Below, one piece after another: positions 33,950-40,005 of a stretch of 40,005 nt of DNA; position 1 is the stretch's first letter; each line of letters starts with the position of its first letter. The notes below the pieces were generated by a model. That model did no database searches and was not told where the DNA came from. It worked only from the letters and a program-made list of their open reading frames with translations. Made by a program: the position numbers and the translations under genes. This stretch comes from UBA11475 sp045593005. Lineage in GTDB: Bacteria; Bacillota; Clostridia; Christensenellales; Borkfalkiaceae. The stretch is taken from NCBI GenBank assembly GCA_045593005.1, contig JAZNVV010000066.1:1-40005 (forward strand). The letters are read 5' to 3'.

Positions 33950-34814
33950 TTTTATTCCCCATAATCATTGTACCGGCACCCTCGTCGGTTAATATTTCCA
34001 TAAGAATTGAATGTGGAACGCGCCCATCCATAATTACAACGTTTTCAACACCGTGATTGATGGCGTCTATACAACACTCCACTTTAGGTATCATCCCACC
34101 TGAAATAACGCCGTCTTGTTTAAGTTTATCTGCCTCTGTAATGGTCATATGTGGAATAAGTGTAGTAGGGTCGTTTTTATCCATTAAAATGCCGTCAATG
34201 TCGGTCATCATAATAAGTCTTTCAGCTTTTAACGCACCTGCAATTCTTGCTGCAGCCGTGTCTCCGTTTATATTATAAACGTTGCCGTCTTTATCACTTG
34301 CAACGGTAGAAATAACAGGGATATAGCCTTTGCCTAAAAGGTCATCAACAGGTGTAATATTAACGTTAGTGATATTACCTACGTAGCCTAATTTTTCGTC
34401 TTTCATTTCTGCGCTAATAAGCCCACCGTCAATGCCAGAAATACCCATTGCGTTGCCACCCTTGCTTTCAAGGAAAGAAACGAGTGATTTATTGACTTTG
34501 CCAGCCAAAACCATTTGAACGATATCAACAGTTTCTTTATCGGTAACGCGTAAACCGTCAACAAAAACGGCTTTTTTGCCTAACTTTTGCATAAGTTCTG
34601 AAATTTCAGGCCCACCACCGTGAACAAGTACGATTTTTACTCCGATAAGCCACAATAAAACGATATCTTCCATAACTTGTTCTTTAAGTTGGTCGTTAAT
34701 CATAGCGTTACCACCGTATTTTACTACTACGATTTTACCGTTATAACGCTTAATGTAGGGAAGTGCTTGTGTTAAAACTTCTGCTCTTTGTAAATTTGAA
34801 AAATGTTTGTCCAT
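33942..34814 (-). CDS. argB: Acetylglutamate kinase
   Basis: A 290-residue amino-acid kinase that phosphorylates N-acetylglutamate, the step usually inhibited by arginine. VVVKYGGNAM near the N terminus and LVHGGGPEI form the phosphate-binding glycine loops. The Arg-binding-type N-terminal helix (FSNLQRAEVLTQALPYI) is present, which in known enzymes marks the arginine-sensitive hexamer; sensitivity here is an inference. It starts 14 bases after argJ. Confidence 0.95.
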   Translation of the reverse strand: MDKHFSNLQRAEVLTQALPYIKRYNGKIVVVKYGGNAMINDQLKEQVMEDIVLLWLIGVKIVLVHGGGPEISELMQKLGKKAVFVDGLRVTDKETVDIVQMVLAGKVNKSLVSFLESKGGNAMGISGIDGGLISAEMKDEKLGYVGNITNVNITPVDDLLGKGYIPVISTVASDKDGNVYNINGDTAAARIAGALKAERLIMMTDIDGILMDKNDPTTLIPHMTITEADKLKQDGVISGGMIPKVECCIDAINHGVENVVIMDGRVPHSILMEILTDEGAGTMIMGNKND

Positions 34815-34828
34815 TGTATTCTCCGTAA

Positions 34829-36043
34829 TTAAGTACGATAATCTCCGTTAATTTTAACGTAATCGTACGTCAAATCGCAACCCCAAGCGGTTGAATTATA
34901 TTCTCCGTCGTTTAAGTTAACTAAAATATTAATTTCATTTTCTAATAAAATATCTTTTGCAATTTCTTCGCTAAAATCTACGCCAGCGCCGTCTTTACAT
35001 ACGACTATAACGCCTTTTTTAGATTTGAATGCAACGTCAATTTTATTAACGTCAACGTCAGCACCACTGTAACCGATTGCGCAAAGAACACGTCCCCAGT
35101 TAGCATCAGCACCAAACATTGCCGCTTTAAGAAGAGAAGAGCATATTACGCTTTTAGCAACTGTCTTTGCAACGCTTAACGTTTTACCACCAGTAACGTT
35201 ACATTCAAGTAACTTTGTTGCACCTTCGCCATCTCCTGCAATCATTCTGCATAGATTAACCGTAACGGTATTTAAAGCCTTCATAAAGACTTCAAAATCT
35301 TTTCCGTCGGCAGTAATTTGGTCGTTTTTCGCCATACCGTTAGCAATAATCGATACCATATCATTAGTAGAAGTATCCCCGTCAATGCTGACCATATTAA
35401 AGGTGTTTGCGATATCACCAGACAAGGCTTTTTGTAGCATTTTTGGCGAAATATTAACGTCGGTTGTTATAAATACAAGCATTGTTGCCATATTAGGGTG
35501 TATCATACCACTACCTTTAGCAATACCACCTATACGGCACGTTTTGTCGCCTATATTAAATTCTACGGCAACTTCCTTTTCAATCGTATCGGTAGTCATA
35601 ATTGCTTCGGCAGCATGTTTGCCACCATCAAAAGATAGCCCAGATACAAGGTCTGGAATACCATTTTTAATAGGCGTGATATCAAGTGGTTGTCCGATAA
35701 CCCCAGTTGATGCAATAATAATATCGTTTTTATCTATTTTTAAATTTTCAGATAATATTTGACAAGTGTTTTCAGCAACTTCAACACCGTTTGCGTTGCA
35801 AGTGTTTGCGTTGCCACTATTGCAAATCATTGCTTGAGCGTATCCGTTTGAAATATTATTTTTAGTAACGGCGATAGGCGCGCCTTTAACAAGATTAGTG
35901 GTATATACTGCAGCAGCAGAGCCTAAAACTTCACTATAAATAAGCGCTAAATCACGCTTGGTGCGATTTTTTCTGATACCACAATGAATTCCGTTAGCCA
36001 TAAAACCTTTAGCAGCGCATACGCCACCTTGAATAAGTTTCAT
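34829..36043 (-). CDS. argJ: Glutamate N-acetyltransferase / ornithine acetyltransferase ArgJ
   Basis: A 404-residue self-cleaving enzyme that transfers acetyl from N-acetylornithine to glutamate. If bifunctional it also acetylates glutamate from acetyl-CoA. The cleavage site is in KGSGMIHPNMATML, with T187 as the new N-terminal nucleophile of the beta chain. ASTGVIGQPLD supplies the oxyanion residues. The open frame extends to 36064, but AAAGGAG in the argC stop region points to the ATG at 36043 (MKLIQGG). No argA or argE is seen in the window, which fits the cyclic pathway. Confidence 0.94.
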   Translation of the reverse strand: MKLIQGGVCAAKGFMANGIHCGIRKNRTKRDLALIYSEVLGSAAAVYTTNLVKGAPIAVTKNNISNGYAQAMICNSGNANTCNANGVEVAENTCQILSENLKIDKNDIIIASTGVIGQPLDITPIKNGIPDLVSGLSFDGGKHAAEAIMTTDTIEKEVAVEFNIGDKTCRIGGIAKGSGMIHPNMATMLVFITTDVNISPKMLQKALSGDIANTFNMVSIDGDTSTNDMVSIIANGMAKNDQITADGKDFEVFMKALNTVTVNLCRMIAGDGEGATKLLECNVTGGKTLSVAKTVAKSVICSSLLKAAMFGADANWGRVLCAIGYSGADVDVNKIDVAFKSKKGVIVVCKDGAGVDFSEEIAKDILLENEINILVNLNDGEYNSTAWGCDLTYDYVKINGDYRT

Positions 36044-36053
36044 ACTTTCTCCT

Positions 36054-36971
36054 TTATAAGTCAAGTCCCAAGGTTTCGTCCACCCCGAGAATAATGTTCA
36101 TATTTTGTAAAGCCGCGCCAGACGCACCTTTTCCAAGGTTGTCAAAGCGTGAAACAAGTAAAATTCGTTCTTCGTTTCCAAAAACGGATATTTGCATACC
36201 GTCAGAACCACTCATAGCGTTTGCCGATAAAAATCCGTCTTCGTGTTCGTCAACGTAACGCACTATTTTGCCTGTATAATACTCTTTAAACACTTTTTTA
36301 ACGTCGTCTATCGTCCCGTTAATATCTGAAGAAAAAAGTGGAACGGTAACTTCCATACCACGTGCGTAGTCGGATACGATAGGGCAGAAAATAGGCAAGT
36401 TATTAAGTCCGGTAATTTTAGACATTTCAGGCAAGTGCTTATGATTTTGCGTAAGCCCGTATTGACGTGGCGCGTCCAAAAGGGGAGAACGGTTTGAATT
36501 TTCGTACCCCTCAATCATTTTTTTGCCACCACCAGTATAGCCTGTAACCGAAAAACAGGTAAGTTTAGCGTCTTTACTTAATAAACCTTTGTCAATAAGT
36601 GGTTTAACAAGTGCAATAAAACCACTTGCGTGACAGCCAGGATTAGCAATAAATCTTGAAGACGCTATTTTATCCTTTAACCCAAGTTCTGAAAATCCGT
36701 ACGTCCAATCTGGATTTGTACGGTGGGCAGTAGAAGTGTCTATAATTTTAACGTTTTCATTTTTAACCAAAGACACAGCCTCGATTGCCGCTGTATCTGG
36801 GAGGCATAAAAATACCACGTCGGCTGAATTTATCGCCTTTTCCCTTTCGCAAACGTCTTTTCTTTTTTCGTCGGGCAAGGTAATTAATTCAACGTCGGCT
36901 CTTTTAGATAATCTATCAAATATTTTTAATCCGGTAGTGCCTGCGCTACCGTCTATGAATACCTTATACAT
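36054..36971 (-). CDS. argC: N-acetyl-gamma-glutamyl-phosphate reductase (type 2, short form)
   Basis: A 305-residue NADPH-dependent reductase that makes N-acetylglutamate semialdehyde. The nucleotide loop FIDGSAGTTG is at the N terminus. The catalytic Cys is C113 in ANPGCHASG. Length and wording (DTSTAHRTNPDWTYGF) match the short type 2 enzymes rather than the 340-350-residue type 1 form. The open frame extends to 37010, but the ATG at 36971 gives the canonical opening MYKVFIDGSAG. It overlaps the argH stop by 8 bases (ATGTATAA). The stop lies in the argJ ribosome site region. Confidence 0.93.
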   Translation of the reverse strand: MYKVFIDGSAGTTGLKIFDRLSKRADVELITLPDEKRKDVCEREKAINSADVVFLCLPDTAAIEAVSLVKNENVKIIDTSTAHRTNPDWTYGFSELGLKDKIASSRFIANPGCHASGFIALVKPLIDKGLLSKDAKLTCFSVTGYTGGGKKMIEGYENSNRSPLLDAPRQYGLTQNHKHLPEMSKITGLNNLPIFCPIVSDYARGMEVTVPLFSSDINGTIDDVKKVFKEYYTGKIVRYVDEHEDGFLSANAMSGSDGMQISVFGNEERILLVSRFDNLGKGASGAALQNMNIILGVDETLGLDL

Positions 36972-38343
36972 TTTGTAATTTTTCCTTAACGAAGGCAAGT
37001 TGTTTTTCAACCGATTTAACGGAAGTTCCCCCTTCGGAAATACGCTTATTTACGCACGTTTTTAGACTAATTTCGTCATAAACGTCGCTTTCAAAAAGTT
37101 CGCTAAACGATTTGTAATTTTCAATAGGGTAGTTGTCAAGAACTAAACCTTTACTGATACAATCGGCAACAATTTGCCCACAAATTTTATAAGCCGTTCT
37201 AAAAGGCATACCTTTTTTTACAAGGTAGTCGGCAAGGTCGGTTGCGTTAATAAAGCCACCGTTTGCCGCTTTTAACATATTTTCCTTAATGACGCGCATT
37301 GTGCAAACCATAGGAGCAAATACGTCAAGGCACATTTTAATGGTATCTACTGCATCAAAAAGCCCTTCTTTATCTTCTTGCATATCTTTGTTGTAAGCAA
37401 GGGGAAGTCCTTTTAAGGTTGTAAGCATACCCATAAGGTCGCCGTAAACCCTACCAGTTTTACCACGGACAAGTTCTGCCATGTCGGAATTTTTCTTTTG
37501 AGGCATAATAGAAGAGCCCGTCGTAAATGCATCTGAAAGTTCTACAAATTTAAATTCCCAACTTGACCAAAGGATAATTTCTTCAGAAAGTCTTGATAAA
37601 TGCATCATTAATAAAGACGCGCAAGATAAAAATTCTACGCAAAAATCTCTATCGGAAACGCCGTCAAGACTATTGAGCGAAATTGATGAAAACCCGAGTT
37701 TTTTAGCTTCAAAATATCTATCCGTGTCGTAAGTAGTGCCGGCTAATGCGCAACAGCCGATAGGTGAGCAATCGGTGCGCTTAAAACAGTCGTTAAATCT
37801 ATCAATATCCCTTAAAAGCATCATAGCGTATGCCATTAAATGATGTCCAAACGTTACAGGCTGCGCACGTTGAAGGTGAGTATAACCAGGCATAATGGTA
37901 GACTTGTGTTCTTCGGCTTGATTATATAACGCCTCAATAAGCGCTTTTATTTTTGAAACGACGTTTTTAATTTCCTTTTTAACGTACATTCTCATATCAA
38001 GCGCAACTTGGTCGTTACGGCTTCTTGCCGTATGCAACTTTTTGCCAACGTCGCCTATTTTTGCCGTTAAAATTTGTTCGATAAACATATGTATATCTTC
38101 GGCGTCGTAGTCGATTGTAATTTTGCCTGATTTAAGGTCGTCAAGAATTTCCGAAAGAGCAGAGATTAACAATTCGCTATCTTCTTTAGAAATGATATTT
38201 TTAGCGCCAAGCATTGCAGCGTGCGCAATACTACCAGTTACGTCTTCAACGTAAAGACGGCTATCAAATTTGATTGAAGAATTAAAGTCGTCTGCAATTT
38301 TATCCGTTAAGCCGTCGGTACGGCCAGTCCACATTTTTGCCAT
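36964..38343 (-). CDS. argH: Argininosuccinate lyase
   Basis: A 459-residue enzyme of the fumarase/aspartase superfamily that splits argininosuccinate into arginine and fumarate. The signature GSSIMPQKKNSD is at about 276-287, with the catalytic Ser in that loop. HTARSRNDQVALDMRMY and PGYTHLQRAQPVTFGHH are diagnostic of ArgH. AAGGGA precedes the ATG. It is separated from argG by 100 bases holding a hairpin and a possible internal promoter, and overlaps argC by 8 bases. Confidence 0.96.
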   Translation of the reverse strand: MAKMWTGRTDGLTDKIADDFNSSIKFDSRLYVEDVTGSIAHAAMLGAKNIISKEDSELLISALSEILDDLKSGKITIDYDAEDIHMFIEQILTAKIGDVGKKLHTARSRNDQVALDMRMYVKKEIKNVVSKIKALIEALYNQAEEHKSTIMPGYTHLQRAQPVTFGHHLMAYAMMLLRDIDRFNDCFKRTDCSPIGCCALAGTTYDTDRYFEAKKLGFSSISLNSLDGVSDRDFCVEFLSCASLLMMHLSRLSEEIILWSSWEFKFVELSDAFTTGSSIMPQKKNSDMAELVRGKTGRVYGDLMGMLTTLKGLPLAYNKDMQEDKEGLFDAVDTIKMCLDVFAPMVCTMRVIKENMLKAANGGFINATDLADYLVKKGMPFRTAYKICGQIVADCISKGLVLDNYPIENYKSFSELFESDVYDEISLKTCVNKRISEGGTSVKSVEKQLAFVKEKLQNV

Positions 38344-38387
38344 AGTTTTCCCTTATTTATATAATATAAATCTCTAAATATAAGTAT

Positions 38388-38427
38388 GTCCTGCAAGAGT
38401 ATAACCTCTGGCAGGACAAAAAGTCAA
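38388..38427 (-). promoter_or_regulatory. Hairpin and possible promoter between argG and argH
   Basis: GTCCTGC (38388-38394) is inverted at GCAGGAC (38411-38417), and inside it AGAG (38396-38399) matches CTCT (38406-38409), around a 6-base loop. No T-run follows on the - strand, so it is not a standard terminator. A - strand promoter candidate overlaps it: TTGACT (38422-38427), an 18-base spacer and TATACT (38398-38403). The repeat would then be an operator, or the hairpin could set the relative stability of the argG and argH messages. Confidence 0.5.
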
Positions 38428-38443
38428 ATAAATTCAATAAGAA

Positions 38444-39664
38444 TTATTTATTTTTTTGATTTACCATTGCTTGAACTTTAATAGGTAATCCAAAGAGTTC
38501 TATAAAACCACCAGCGTCAGCCTGATTATAATCGCTTTCGCCAAATGTAGCAATCTCTTCACTATAAAGTGAATAATCACTCCATACGCCTGCGTTAATC
38601 ATATTGCCTTTATAAAGTTTTAAGCGTACTTTACCAGTAACTTTTTCTTGTGTTTTATCAACAAATGCCGCTAATGCTTCACGAAGTGGGGTAAACCATT
38701 GACCGTTATAAACAAGTTCACCATAAGTGATGGCAAGTTTTTGCTTTTCGTGCATTGTGTATTTATCAAGACATAACGTTTCTAATACGCTGTGCGCTTT
38801 GTAAAGTATAGTGCCACCAGGCGTTTCATACACGCCACGGCATTTCATACCAACAAGACGGTTTTCAACAATATCAAGTATACCTATACCGTTAGCGCCA
38901 CCGATTTTGTTAAGAGAAAGAATAATATTCTTTGCGCTCATCTTTTCGCCGTTAAGAGCAACAGGAATACCCTTGTCAAAATCAATTTCAATATATGTTG
39001 GCGTATCTGGTGCGTCGATAGGGGAAACACCGAGTTCTAAAAAGCCTTTCTTTTCATAAGTAGGTTCGTTGCCTGTATCTTCAAGGTCTAAACCCTCGTG
39101 CGATAAGTGCCAAAGGTTTTTGTCTTTTGAATAGTTTGTTTCACGACTAATTTTGAGAGGAACGTTATGCGCTTCAGCATAATCAATTTCTTCTTCACGC
39201 GATTTAATATTCCATTCACGCCAAGGTGCAATAATAGGCATTTCAGGAGCAAAGTTTTTTATAGCAAGTTCAAAACGAACTTGGTCGTTGCCTTTACCCG
39301 TACAACCGTGTGCAATAGCGTCTGCGCCTTCTTTAATAGCAATTTCTACAAGCGCTTTTGCAATACATGGACGAGCGTGGCTTGTACCTAAAAGATAATC
39401 TTCATAAATAGCACCAGCTTTTACGCAAGGAATTATATAATTATCTACGTAATCATCCGTTAAATCAAGACAGTAAAGCTTTGATGCGCCTGTTTTTAAC
39501 GCCTTTTCTTCAAGCCCGTCAAGTTCGTCTGCTTGTCCTACGTTGCCAGCAACAGCAATAACTTCACAATTATTATAATTTTCTTTAAGCCAAGGAATAA
39601 TGATAGACGTATCAAGTCCACCAGAGTATGCTAATACAACTTTTTTGATATCTTTCTTTTCCAT
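38444..39664 (-). CDS. argG: Argininosuccinate synthase
   Basis: A 406-residue ATP-pyrophosphatase-type enzyme that joins citrulline and aspartate. The PP-loop AYSGGLDTS is at residues 12-20. HGCTGKGNDQVRFE, APWREW and SREEEIDYAEAH are family hallmarks. The open frame reaches 39724, but AGGAG and the ATG at 39664 give the normal opening (MEKKDIKKVVLAYSGG). It is the first gene of the arg operon, with a consensus promoter close upstream. Confidence 0.96.
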   Translation of the reverse strand: MEKKDIKKVVLAYSGGLDTSIIIPWLKENYNNCEVIAVAGNVGQADELDGLEEKALKTGASKLYCLDLTDDYVDNYIIPCVKAGAIYEDYLLGTSHARPCIAKALVEIAIKEGADAIAHGCTGKGNDQVRFELAIKNFAPEMPIIAPWREWNIKSREEEIDYAEAHNVPLKISRETNYSKDKNLWHLSHEGLDLEDTGNEPTYEKKGFLELGVSPIDAPDTPTYIEIDFDKGIPVALNGEKMSAKNIILSLNKIGGANGIGILDIVENRLVGMKCRGVYETPGGTILYKAHSVLETLCLDKYTMHEKQKLAITYGELVYNGQWFTPLREALAAFVDKTQEKVTGKVRLKLYKGNMINAGVWSDYSLYSEEIATFGESDYNQADAGGFIELFGLPIKVQAMVNQKNK

Positions 39665-39695
39665 ATAAGTTCTCCTAATGTTTTCGTATGGCTTA

Positions 39696-39724
39696 ATTAT
39701 ATTCTTTTGATTTTTGATTGTCAA
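39696..39724 (-). promoter_or_regulatory. Arginine operon promoter
   Basis: Read on the - strand: TTGACA (39719-39724), a 17-base spacer and TATAAT (39696-39701), both perfect matches. The start site is expected about 25 bases before the argG ATG. No convincing ARG box was recognised at it. Confidence 0.9.
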
Positions 39725-40005
39725 ACATTTTTATGTATAATTTTTTAATAAATTCAAAAAATTTTTTAAAATAATTTCAAATAATGTATAAAATAGTGAA
39801 TAAAACAATAAATCATACATTAACATGTATTTGCTGTATTTTTACCAATAAATAAGTTTTATTTTGATAAATTATAGCATTTTTCTTTTTGGTTAATTTT
39901 AGCATTTTTTTGTAAAATTTGAAGATATGTTTTTACATTACAATATCGTTTATGTAAATAATTATTAATTTTAATTAAATTATAAAAAAAAGTTGAAAAA
40001 TGCTG
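39725..40005. other. AT-rich non-coding region upstream of argG
   Basis: No coding sequence, RNA gene or terminator was recognised in these 281 bases; with the argG leader and promoter, the gene-free stretch is 341 bases. The sequence is extremely AT-rich. AGCATTTTT occurs at 39876-39884 and 39901-39909, and its inverted form AAAAATGCT at 39996-40004. Half-sites such as TGAATAA near 39800 resemble pieces of ARG boxes, but no full box is formed. Confidence 0.6.

Noticed and set aside
39876..40004. Repeated AGCATTTTT motif as a functional repeat
   Set aside because: Three short copies (one inverted) in AT-rich DNA with irregular spacing; chance is a sufficient explanation.
39725..40005. ARG boxes for ArgR upstream of argG
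   Set aside because: Only isolated TGAATAA or ATTCAA halves in very AT-rich DNA; no full symmetric box at the promoter.
1..40005. CRISPR arrays, transposons, prophage or tRNA genes
   Set aside because: No regularly spaced repeats, transposase, integrase or tRNA-like cloverleaf was seen.

Overview
The window is ordinary chromosomal DNA from a low-GC, Gram-positive-type anaerobe, most likely an uncultured member of the Clostridia. This is an inference from several things seen: AT-rich intergenic DNA, strong AAGGAG ribosome sites, TTGACA-N17-TATAAT promoters, intrinsic terminators with T-runs, a reverse rubrerythrin under a PerR-type regulator, RNase Y, and the plsX-rnc-smc-ftsY gene order. No rRNA, tRNA, CRISPR array, insertion sequence or prophage was recognised. 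Coding density is high and nearly every gene belongs to a known family.

Layout. (1) 1-2400, + strand: the 3' part of an alkaline-phosphatase-superfamily phosphodiesterase, then a perR-rubrerythrin operon whose promoter is bracketed by two identical 15-bp palindromes. (2) 2402-4978, - strand: a NitT/TauT-type ABC importer (lipoprotein, ATPase, permease). (3) 5121-9124, + strand: valS, then an uncharacterised lipoprotein and membrane protein pair behind a leader with two competing folds. (4) 9319-18281, + strand: asnS, plsX, rnc, smc, ftsY and a Mbeg1/DUF2974-like hydrolase, probably one long operon. (5) 18349-19692: glmM. (6) 19703-22334, + strand: a second, unrelated NitT/TauT-type ABC importer behind a long leader. 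That leader ends in a terminator-shaped hairpin that contains the ribosome binding site and that an upstream sequence can undo by pairing, which is the architecture of a riboswitch or attenuator. (7) 22517-27641: ftsK/spoIIIE, rimO and pgsA. (8) recA, with an inverted repeat over its likely -35 region, and rny. (9) 30484-31659, - strand: a secreted, membrane-anchored CHAP-domain cell-wall hydrolase. (10) 31792-39664, - strand: arginine biosynthesis, argG-argH-argC-argJ-argB-argD-argF in transcription order, lacking only carbamoyl-phosphate synthase. (11) 39725-40005: AT-rich non-coding DNA upstream of argG.

How it fits together. The core supplies two tRNA synthetases, phospholipid synthesis (PlsX, PgsA), chromosome organisation and segregation (SMC, FtsK), protein targeting (FtsY), RNA decay and processing (RNase III, RNase Y), peptidoglycan precursor synthesis (GlmM), recombination (RecA) and ribosome modification (RimO). 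The accessory content is the peroxide response, two importers of unknown substrate, and the unknown lipoprotein pair. No clearly new multi-gene system was found. The best candidates for something undescribed are the cis-regulatory RNAs at 19738-19866 and 7912-7978, the recA operator-like repeat, and a strong codon-junction bias that creates ACGT.
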